Shown here piece by piece: positions 43,973 through 50,495 of a stretch of DNA of 64,000 bases. The notes below the pieces were generated by a model. That model had not been told where the DNA came from. It did not search any database and was given only the letters and a program-made list of their open reading frames with translations. The number at the start of each line of letters is the position of its first letter. Positions within the stretch are counted from its first letter, which is position 1. Source of the DNA: Streptomyces lucensis JCM 4490 (GTDB lineage Bacteria; Actinomycetota; Actinomycetes; Streptomycetales; Streptomycetaceae); contig NZ_BMUE01000013.1 of NCBI RefSeq assembly GCF_014650035.1, positions 152,417-216,416 of the forward strand. Direction: 5' to 3'. The position numbers were made by a program, and so were the translations under genes.

Positions 43973-44818
43973 ATGCCCGAAGGTGACACCGTCTGGCAGG
44001 CCGCGCGACGGCTGCACGAGGCCCTCGCGGGGAGGACACTGTCCCGCAGCGACTTCCGGGTGCCGAAGTACGCGACGGTCGACCTCGCCGGCCGCAGGGT
44101 CCTCAACACGATTCCGCGCGGCAAGCACCTGCTCACGCGGTTCGAGGGCGGCCTGACCCTGCACACCCACCTGCGCATGGAGGGGGCGTGGAAGGTGTAC
44201 GGCACCGGCGAGCGCTGGCGGGGCGGACCGGCCTTCCAGATCCGTGCGGTCCTCGCCACCGCGGACCGCACGGCCGTCGGCTACCGCCTGCCGGTGCTGG
44301 AGCTGCTGCGCACGACGGAGGAGGAACGGGCCGTCGGCCACCTCGGCCCCGACCTGCTCGGGCCGGACTGGGATCCCGGGACCGCCCTGGCCAATCTGTT
44401 CGCCGACCCGGCCCGGCAGCTCGGCGAGGCCCTGCTCGACCAGCGCAATCTGGCCGGGATCGGCAACGTGTACAAGTGCGAGCTGTGCTTCCTGCTCGGC
44501 GTGACGCCCTGGCTGCCGGTCGGCGCGCTCCCGGCGGAGCGCGCCGAGAAGCTGCCCGGTCTCGCGCAGCGGCTGCTGGAGACGAACCGCGAGCGCCCGG
44601 TGCGGCAGACCACGGGCCTGCACCGGCACGACCTGTTCGTCTACGGCCGCGCACACCGCCCCTGCCTGCGCTGCGGCACCCCTGTGCGGGTGGCCGACCA
44701 GGGCGACGGCTCCCAGGACCGCCCCACCTACTGGTGCCCCGCCTGTCAGGCGGGCCCCGCCCCCGCTCCGGGAACGGCCCAGCGCTGGCGGGACCGCTAC
44801 CCCCGCCGCACCGCCTGA
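43973..44818 (+). CDS. nei: Endonuclease VIII / Fpg-Nei family DNA glycosylase
   Basis: The 281-residue base-excision repair enzyme starts MPEGDTVW, giving the catalytic N-terminal Pro and Glu after Met removal. PRGKHLLTRF supplies the conserved Lys. The H2TH motif region is LLDQRNLAGIGNVYKCELCFL. The C-terminal zinc finger has two CxxC pairs (CLRCG and CPAC). The Nei-type start distinguishes it from Fpg (MPELPE). It follows lhr by 45 nt; lhr-nei is a conserved DNA repair pair in actinobacteria. Confidence 0.95.
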   Translation: MPEGDTVWQAARRLHEALAGRTLSRSDFRVPKYATVDLAGRRVLNTIPRGKHLLTRFEGGLTLHTHLRMEGAWKVYGTGERWRGGPAFQIRAVLATADRTAVGYRLPVLELLRTTEEERAVGHLGPDLLGPDWDPGTALANLFADPARQLGEALLDQRNLAGIGNVYKCELCFLLGVTPWLPVGALPAERAEKLPGLAQRLLETNRERPVRQTTGLHRHDLFVYGRAHRPCLRCGTPVRVADQGDGSQDRPTYWCPACQAGPAPAPGTAQRWRDRYPRRTA

Positions 44819-44909
44819 CGCAGTCCGTCCTCACCACGAGCGGGCCGGTGCCGGCAGGGCGGTTGACGCATCGTCAGCGAGGTTTTCCCGGCATGCGCCG
44901 CGTCCGTGT

Positions 44910-45206
44910 TCACGACGACGGGCCGGACACCTCGCCCACGTCACCCGGACGAACGGGAGGCGACGCCCTGGTGACGGCGCCCACGCGCCAGGCCGCCGGC
45001 CAGCGTCCCGCCGCCAGCGCGCCCGTGGCGCGTTCCCGGGGCGCACAGTGCACGGGAAGCACGCTCAGCCCCCAGCCACCGGCCGCGACGGCCCCTTCCA
45101 GCACACCCGATCCCTCCCCGAGGGCGAGCCGCACCACGGCCCACCACCACACCGCGCCCAGCCCGAGCCCTGCCCCCCAGCGAACTATCCGCGCCATCCG
45201 CACCAT
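44910..45206 (-). CDS. Small membrane protein, unknown function
   Basis: The 98-residue product has one clear hydrophobic segment near the N-terminus (RWGAGLGLGAVWWWAVVRLA), a Gly/Ala/Val stretch that could be a second, then a basic and Pro/Gly-rich tail with PVHCAPRER. The ATG at 45206 has AGGAGGT 10 nt upstream, which is the best evidence that it is expressed. The family is unrecognised. It is convergent with nei and lies downstream of dps on the same strand. Confidence 0.55.
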   Translation of the reverse strand: MVRMARIVRWGAGLGLGAVWWWAVVRLALGEGSGVLEGAVAAGGWGLSVLPVHCAPRERATGALAAGRWPAAWRVGAVTRASPPVRPGDVGEVSGPSS

Positions 45207-45329
45207 CCCCGCCGCCACCTCCTGCCGGACGCTATTCGGTGCCCGGGGCCACCAGAAGGGCGCATCGAGGGCACACGGACGCAGACCGTGCCGTTGCCGC
45301 AGGAGGAGGTCGTGCGGGCGACGGCGGCG

Positions 45330-45800
45330 TCAGGCATGTTCCGCCTGGAACATCCAGTGGTGTTTCTCGAGGTCGGCCGTGATCCCGATGAGGATGTCCT
45401 GCGACACCGGGTCTGGGTCCCCGGTCGCGGCCACCCGCTCCCGCATTCGGGTGATCACCGCACCGAGCGCCTCCACCATCGCCCCGACCGCGTCCGTGTC
45501 CTTGATCCAGCCGGCCGAGGTGGCCTTGATGCCGCTGCCGGAGGCCACCGTGGCGGCCCGTCCGTCGGGTGGTACGCCGAGCGCCGAGGCCCGCTCGGCC
45601 ACCGTGTCGGAGTGGGTGCGGGCGGAGGCGACGACCTCGTCGAGCTGGAGGTGGATGGACCGGAAACGGGGACCGACGATGTTCCAGTGGATCTGCTTGG
45701 CGACCAGCGAGAGGTCCACCAGGTCGACGAGGGCGCCCTGCAGCGCCTCGGCGACGGCCTTGAGGTCCGCGTCGGCCAACGGGCTCTTCACGACGTACAT
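45330..45800 (-). CDS. dps: Dps family DNA-binding ferritin-like protein
   Basis: The 156-residue protein has the Dps four-helix core with the ferroxidase motif split as QIHWNIVGPRFRSIHLQLDEVV (conserved His, Asp and Glu) and a C-terminal EKHHWMFQAE. Dps oligomers store iron and protect DNA. Streptomyces encodes several Dps paralogues; I recall the one at this locus as DpsC of S. coelicolor, but the letter is not certain. It lies downstream of clgR past a strong terminator, so it has its own promoter. The ATG at 45800 has GGAGGA upstream. Confidence 0.92.
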   Translation of the reverse strand: MYVVKSPLADADLKAVAEALQGALVDLVDLSLVAKQIHWNIVGPRFRSIHLQLDEVVASARTHSDTVAERASALGVPPDGRAATVASGSGIKATSAGWIKDTDAVGAMVEALGAVITRMRERVAATGDPDPVSQDILIGITADLEKHHWMFQAEHA

Positions 45801-45913
45801 CCAGTCCTCCGGTGCTCGGGCGCCGTCACGTCACCTCCACGATGACCGCACCACCCGAACCCGGCAAACGGGCGCATCAGGGACACCCGCCCGGCGTCCG
45901 GCGCCACGAAAAG

Positions 45914-45957
45914 CCCCGGCCGGCTCCACCGATGTCTCTCGGTGGAGCCGGCCGGGG
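45914..45957 (-). terminator. Terminator of clgR
   Basis: A perfect 19-bp stem, left arm 45914-45932 and right arm 45939-45957, lies 38 nt past the clgR stop, leftward. It separates clgR from dps. Confidence 0.85.
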
Positions 45958-45995
45958 CCGAGTCGTATCGGGTGGCTAGGCCACGCGCGCGAACC

Positions 45996-46370
45996 TCACG
46001 CGGCGACCACGTCCACTGCTTCCGCGGGCGCCTTGATGGTCACCCTTTCCGGTGGCACACCGGTCACCGACACGGAACCCAGCATCGGACGGACCGACGC
46101 GGGCACGGCCTCGGTGGCGGTGGCGGACTGGGCCAGCTCGGCGAGCGCCAGTTCGTCGCTCACTTCCCGCATGAGTTCCGACATCCGTACGTCCAGCGCG
46201 TCGCAGATGGCGGAGAGCAGCTCGGAGGAAGCCTCCTTCTGCCCCCGCTCCACCTCGGAGAGATAGCCGAGTGAGACTCGGGCGGACGAGGAGACTTCGC
46301 GCAGAGTACGGCCCTGGCGTTGGCGCTGCCGACGCAGCACGTCACCCAGCAGGCGACGGAGCAGAATCAT
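45996..46370 (-). CDS. clgR: Clp protease gene regulator ClgR
   Basis: The 124-residue HTH-XRE regulator starts MILLRRLLGDVLRRQRQRQG and has the helix-turn-helix REVSSSARVSLGYLSEVERG and EASSELLSAICDALDV. In Streptomyces and mycobacteria ClgR activates clpP and lon genes, and it is itself degraded by ClpP proteases through C-terminal alanines. The protein here ends DVVAA, matching that degron. The gene follows cinA in the pgsA-cinA-clgR order also seen near ftsK in mycobacteria. The ATG at 46370 has GGGAG upstream. A 109-nt gap after cinA leaves room for its own promoter. Confidence 0.9.
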   Translation of the reverse strand: MILLRRLLGDVLRRQRQRQGRTLREVSSSARVSLGYLSEVERGQKEASSELLSAICDALDVRMSELMREVSDELALAELAQSATATEAVPASVRPMLGSVSVTGVPPERVTIKAPAEAVDVVAA

Positions 46371-46479
46371 CGGTGGCTCCCTCCTCGGACCGCGTAGCCG
46401 CATCCTTCTCGCCCCACCGTACCGCCTTGCGCCGCGGCCGTGCGGGGAGCGATGTCGTGTTCACTCAGGGCTGCAAACA

Positions 46480-47025
46480 TCAAAACCCCCCGTTCCGTTC
46501 CGTATCCTGTGCCCGCTCATTCCCGGTCTGTTCGCCCGCAAGCCGCTCCAGGAGCACTGCGAGTACGCTCCGTACACTCTCCATACGAATTTCCGCACGG
46601 CTGCCGTTCAACCGCAGGGCCGTGACTTTTCCGCCACCGGCAGAACCGGCGGGGGCGGTGAGGGGCCCGTCGACGGCCACGAAAACCGTCCCGACGGGCT
46701 TGCCGTCCTGCGGGTCGGGGCCGGCCACCCCGGTCGTCGCGATGCCCCAGTCGGCACCCAGGGCCTTGCGCACCCCGGCCGCCATCTGGGCCGCGACCTG
46801 CGGATCCACCGCTCCGTGCGCGGCGAGCAGCGCGGCGTCGACACCGAGCAGCTCGTGCTTGAGTCCCGTGGCGTAGGCGGTGACCGAGCCGCGGAACACC
46901 TTCGACGCCCCGGGCACGCCCGTGATCTCCGCCGCCACCAGGCCTCCGGTGAGCGACTCAGCGACGGCGAGGGTCTCGCCCTTCACGGTCAGTAGTCGCA
47001 CCAGTTCGGTGGCCTGTTCGGTCAC
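46480..47025 (-). CDS. cinA: CinA C-terminal domain / NMN amidohydrolase
   Basis: The 181-residue protein is a stand-alone CinA C-terminal (PncC) domain: AESLTGGLVAAEIT near the N-terminus, SVTAYATGLKHELLGV, and GIATTGVAGPDPQDGKPVGTVF. PncC deamidates nicotinamide mononucleotide to nicotinic acid mononucleotide in pyridine nucleotide salvage. The GTG at 47025 overlaps the pgsA stop (GTGA), so translation is coupled to pgsA. The C-terminal tail is polar and Glu/Arg-rich. Confidence 0.94.
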   Translation of the reverse strand: MTEQATELVRLLTVKGETLAVAESLTGGLVAAEITGVPGASKVFRGSVTAYATGLKHELLGVDAALLAAHGAVDPQVAAQMAAGVRKALGADWGIATTGVAGPDPQDGKPVGTVFVAVDGPLTAPAGSAGGGKVTALRLNGSRAEIRMESVRSVLAVLLERLAGEQTGNERAQDTERNGGF

Positions 47026-47789
47026 GCTTCCTTCTCCTCCAACGCCGCCGCGCGCTCGGCGATTCCCCGCCGGCGCAGCACGATGGCCTGTCTCACGTAG
47101 TCGAGTCCCGTGACGACGGTGAGGACGACGGCGGCGGCCATCACCCAGAACCTCAGGCTGGCCAGCCACCCCGTCAGCGCCAGGACGTACATGCCGACGG
47201 CCACGCCCTGGGTGAGCGTCTTGAGCTTGCCGCCGCGGCTGGCGGGGATCACGCCGTAGCGAATGACCAGAAAACGCAACAGGGTGATGCCGAGTTCCCG
47301 CCCGAGGATCACCGCCGTCACCCACCACGGCAGGTCACCCAGGGCGGACAGACAGATGAGCGCCGCTCCCATGATCGCCTTGTCGGCGATGGGGTCGGCG
47401 ATCTTCCCGAAGTCGGTGACCAGGTTGTAGGTGCGCGCCAGATGCCCGTCGAACAGGTCGGTGATCATGGCGATGGCGAAGGCCGCCCAGGCCAGCGAGC
47501 GCCAGGCCGGGTCGTAACCGCCGTCGGCCAGCATCAGCGCCACGAAGCCGGGGACCAGGACCAGCCGGAGCATGGTCAGCAGATTGGCGACGTTCCAGAC
47601 GCTGGCCTGGTTGACGGCCGCGGCCGCGATCTTGCCGCCTCGCGGGAGCCTCGCGTCGGTCGTCGTCGCGTCGGAGCCGGGAGCGGAGCCGGAGACCTCG
47701 GAGGCAACGCCGTCGGCAGCGGCGGCGGAACCCCGGGCACCCTGGGTGCCGGAGGGGCCGCCCGCGGCGGATGCCGGGACTCCGGTCAT
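47022..47789 (-). CDS. pgsA: CDP-diacylglycerol-glycerol-3-phosphate 3-phosphatidyltransferase
   Basis: PgsA makes phosphatidylglycerophosphate. The 255-residue protein has an N-terminal Ala/Gly/Ser-rich extension (about 1-65), then a CDP-alcohol phosphotransferase domain. The motif DG-x2-AR-x8-G-x3-D-x3-D is seen as FDGHLARTYNLV followed by DFGKIADPIADKA, with about five membrane spans. The ATG overlaps the rimO stop (ATGA) and its stop overlaps the cinA start (GTGA), so rimO-pgsA-cinA form a tightly coupled operon. Confidence 0.94.
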   Translation of the reverse strand: MTGVPASAAGGPSGTQGARGSAAAADGVASEVSGSAPGSDATTTDARLPRGGKIAAAAVNQASVWNVANLLTMLRLVLVPGFVALMLADGGYDPAWRSLAWAAFAIAMITDLFDGHLARTYNLVTDFGKIADPIADKAIMGAALICLSALGDLPWWVTAVILGRELGITLLRFLVIRYGVIPASRGGKLKTLTQGVAVGMYVLALTGWLASLRFWVMAAAVVLTVVTGLDYVRQAIVLRRRGIAERAAALEEKEA

Positions 47790-49258
47790 CTGCCCGCCTC
47801 CTCAGTACACGCGAACGCGCCGGTCAGCGGCTCGGCCACCAGGTCGACGCCTTCCGTGCCGACCACCTTCGCCTCGACCATACGTCCCACACCGAGGCCT
47901 TCGCCGCTCGTGAGGAGCACCTGGCCGTCCGTCTCGGGCGCCTGGTGCGCCGCGCGCCCGTGCACGCCGTCCTCGTCGTCCACGGACTCCACCAGCACGT
48001 GCACGGTCTGGCCGACACGCTCCTCGGCCCGCTGCGAGACCAGTTCCTCGGCCAGCCGCGAGATGTGGGCCAGGCGCTCGGCGACGACGTCCTCGTCGAG
48101 CTTGTCGCCGTACGTCGCCGCCTCCGTGCCCTCCTCGTCGGAGTAGCCGAAGACGCCGATGGCGTCCAGGCGGGCGCCGTTCAGGAAGCGCTCCAGCTCC
48201 GCCAGGTCGGACTCGCTCTCGCCGGGGAAGCCGACGATGAAGTTGGAGCGCACGCCGGCCTCGGGGGCCTTGCCGCGGATCGTGTCGAGCAGCTCGAGGA
48301 AGCGGTCGGTGTCGCCGAAGCGGCGCATGGCGCGCAGCACGCCGGGCGCGGAGTGCTGGAAGGACAGGTCGAAGTAGGGGGCGACCTTGGGCGTGGAGGT
48401 CAGCACGTCGATGAGGCCGGGACGCATCTCGGCCGGCTGCAGGTAGCTCACCCGCACTCGCTCGAGGCCGTCGACCTCGGCGAGCTCCGGCAGCAGGGAC
48501 TCCAGCAGGCGGATGTCGCCCAGGTCCTTGCCGTAGGAGGTGTTGTTCTCGGAGACCAGCATGATCTCCTTCACTCCCTGCTCGGCCAGCCAGCGGGTCT
48601 CGTTCAGCACGTCGGCTGGGCGGCGCGAGATGAAGGAGCCGCGGAAGGAGGGGATGGCGCAGAAGGAGCAGCGCCGGTCGCAGCCGGAGGCGAGCTTGAC
48701 CGAGGCGACCGGGGAGCCGTCCAGGCGGCGGCGCAGGGGCGCGCGCGGGCCGGAGGCGGGCGCGACGCCCGCCGGAAGGTCGGCCGGGCCGTGGCCGGGC
48801 AGCGCGACGGCGGTGGCCGACTCCTGCCGCTCGGCCGGGCTGATCGGGAGCAGCTTGCGGCGGTCGCGGGGGGTGTGGGCGGCGTGGATGCCGCCGGACA
48901 GGATGGTCTGCAGGCGGTCGGAGATGTCCGCGTAGTCGTCGAAGCCGAGCACGCCGTCGGCCTCGGGCAGCGCCTCGGCCAGTTCCTTGCCGTACCGCTC
49001 GGCCATGCAGCCCACCGCCACGACGGCCTGGGTTCTGCCGTGGTCCTTGAGGTCGTTGGCCTCCAGCAGGGCGTCCACGGAGTCCTTCTTGGCGGCTTCG
49101 ACGAAGCCGCAGGTGTTGACCACGGCGACGTCGGCGTCCGCGGCGTCCTCGACGAGCTGCCAGCCGTCCGCCTCCAAACGGCCTGCGAGCTCCTCGGAGT
49201 CCACCTCGTTACGGGCGCAGCCAAGAGTGACGAGTGCGACGGTACGGCGTTCAGGCAT
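47786..49258 (-). CDS. rimO: Ribosomal protein S12 methylthiotransferase RimO
   Basis: RimO methylthiolates Asp of ribosomal protein S12. The 490-residue radical-SAM protein starts MPERRTVALVTLGCARN, with N-terminal cluster cysteines (VNTCGF, AVGCMAERYG), the radical SAM motif in SGCDRRCSFCAIP, and a C-terminal TRAM domain. It carries a Pro/Ala/Gly-rich insert (about 135-170) not present in E. coli RimO. TAGTCT (49266-49271) lies 7 nt before the ATG with no SD, so it is probably leaderless. It heads the rimO-pgsA-cinA operon. A strong hairpin lies 39 nt upstream. Confidence 0.95.
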   Translation of the reverse strand: MPERRTVALVTLGCARNEVDSEELAGRLEADGWQLVEDAADADVAVVNTCGFVEAAKKDSVDALLEANDLKDHGRTQAVVAVGCMAERYGKELAEALPEADGVLGFDDYADISDRLQTILSGGIHAAHTPRDRRKLLPISPAERQESATAVALPGHGPADLPAGVAPASGPRAPLRRRLDGSPVASVKLASGCDRRCSFCAIPSFRGSFISRRPADVLNETRWLAEQGVKEIMLVSENNTSYGKDLGDIRLLESLLPELAEVDGLERVRVSYLQPAEMRPGLIDVLTSTPKVAPYFDLSFQHSAPGVLRAMRRFGDTDRFLELLDTIRGKAPEAGVRSNFIVGFPGESESDLAELERFLNGARLDAIGVFGYSDEEGTEAATYGDKLDEDVVAERLAHISRLAEELVSQRAEERVGQTVHVLVESVDDEDGVHGRAAHQAPETDGQVLLTSGEGLGVGRMVEAKVVGTEGVDLVAEPLTGAFACTEEAGR

Positions 49259-49296
49259 GGGCTCAAGACTACTTCGTCCCGCTGACACCCCACGTC

Positions 49297-49328
49297 GACG
49301 GGGTTGGCCGATCTTGGCCAACCCCGTC
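49297..49328 (-). terminator. Terminator between the RodZ-like gene and rimO
   Basis: A perfect 13-bp stem, GACGGGGTTGGCC (49297-49309) with its complement (49316-49328) and GATCTT loop. It lies 22 nt past the RodZ-like stop and 38 nt before rimO, so rimO needs its own promoter. Confidence 0.85.
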
Positions 49329-49350
49329 ACATCCGCTCAGCCCGGGTGTC

Positions 49351-50193
49351 CTATCCGACCTCGGGGTCGCCCTTGGTGTAGGTGAGGCGCTCCACCGCGC
49401 CGGGCTGGAAGTCGTCCTCGATCTTCTTGCCGTTGACGTAGAGCTGGATGGCTCCGGCGTCGCCCAGGATCAGGTTGATCTTGGAGTTGTCCTGGAAGGT
49501 CTTGGACTCGCCCTTCTTCAGCAGCCCGTCGTAGAGCATCCGGCCGTTGTGGTCCTTGGCGGAGATCCAGCTGCGCCCGTTCGGGGCGCTGACCCGGACG
49601 GTCACCTTGTCCTGGGGCGCGGCGGCGATGGCGCTGTCGGACGGCTCGCCGGTCGGCTCGGCCGGCTCGTCCTTCTTGGTCTCGGGCGCGGCGGACTTTC
49701 TGGGAGCGGGGGTGGCACCGTCGGCGACCTGCTGTTTCGCGTCGCTGCCGCCGTCGCCGCCCTTGAACGCGGTGAACCCGACGAAGCCGATCACGACGAC
49801 GATCGCGGCGACCATCGCCGCGGTCCAGTTCGGGCCGCGCCGCTCGGGACGGATCCGTTCCGCCTCGAACAGGGGTGCGGCCGGGGTGGGGGCGGGGCGG
49901 CCTCCGTGATCGGCGTCGTACTGGGCGATCAGCGGCTCGGGATCGAGGTGGACGGCCCTGGCCAGCGTGCGGATGTGCCCACGGGCGTAGACGGCGCCGC
50001 CACAGGGGGCGAAGTCGTCCGCCTCGATGGCGTGCACGATGGCGATGCGGACACGAGTGGCACTGCTGACGTCGTCGACGGTGAGCCCGGCCGCGATGCG
50101 CGCCTGCCGGAGGGCTCGACCCACGGAGGAACGGGCTTCCTGGGACTCGTCGTGGAACGGACGCTCGTCTTCAGGGGAGTTGCCGATGGACAC
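49351..50193 (-). CDS. RodZ-like membrane-anchored helix-turn-helix protein
   Basis: The 280-residue protein has an N-terminal XRE-type HTH (about 25-90: GRALRQARIAAGLTVDDVSS, YARGHIRTLARAVHL), one membrane span (about 125-145) and a Pro/Ala/Lys-rich linker. A C-terminal beta domain of the DUF4115 type follows (about 195-275), which is the RodZ architecture. RodZ links cytoskeleton to the cell wall in rods; the role in Streptomyces is less defined. GTG 50193 has AAAGG 7 nt upstream and is preferred to the GTG at 50220. It lies between ftsK and rimO on the same strand. Confidence 0.88.
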   Translation of the reverse strand: MSIGNSPEDERPFHDESQEARSSVGRALRQARIAAGLTVDDVSSATRVRIAIVHAIEADDFAPCGGAVYARGHIRTLARAVHLDPEPLIAQYDADHGGRPAPTPAAPLFEAERIRPERRGPNWTAAMVAAIVVVIGFVGFTAFKGGDGGSDAKQQVADGATPAPRKSAAPETKKDEPAEPTGEPSDSAIAAAPQDKVTVRVSAPNGRSWISAKDHNGRMLYDGLLKKGESKTFQDNSKINLILGDAGAIQLYVNGKKIEDDFQPGAVERLTYTKGDPEVG

Positions 50194-50495
50194 GGGGGCG
50201 CCTTTCGAGCGTGTAGCCACCTGTGCTGGAAGCTCAGTCTAGGGGGGGTACGAAAGGGTGGGGCAACCGGGCGGTCCGACTTTGTACGCCATCGGAACAG
50301 CCCGACGATCCGATGGTCGGACAGGCAGGTACCCCGAGATGAGATGCCTATCTGCCCTCTCGCTCAACTGGACGTACGACACAGGGAAACGGTTGCCCGC
50401 CCGTTCTTAACAGGTGCATCACGGCGATGCCGCCACCCGGGGTAAAGCGTTCCCGTCGCCCGGCGTAACCCGCTTGGGCCGAACGGCCCTTCGAG
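50194..50495. other. Intergenic region between ftsK and the RodZ-like gene
   Basis: About 300 bp without a supported ORF. It should contain the RodZ-like gene's promoter. An imperfect element CCGAC-N8-GTCGG lies near 50302-50319. GGGCC (50476-50480), a GAAC loop and GGCCC (50485-50489) form a short hairpin just past the ftsK stop codon, a possible ftsK terminator. Confidence 0.45.

Noticed and set aside
38852..44656. A 1934-codon leftward open frame antisense to lhr and nei
   Set aside because: Gln/Arg/Gly/Val-rich translation with no domain; the opposite strand encodes unmistakable helicase motifs.
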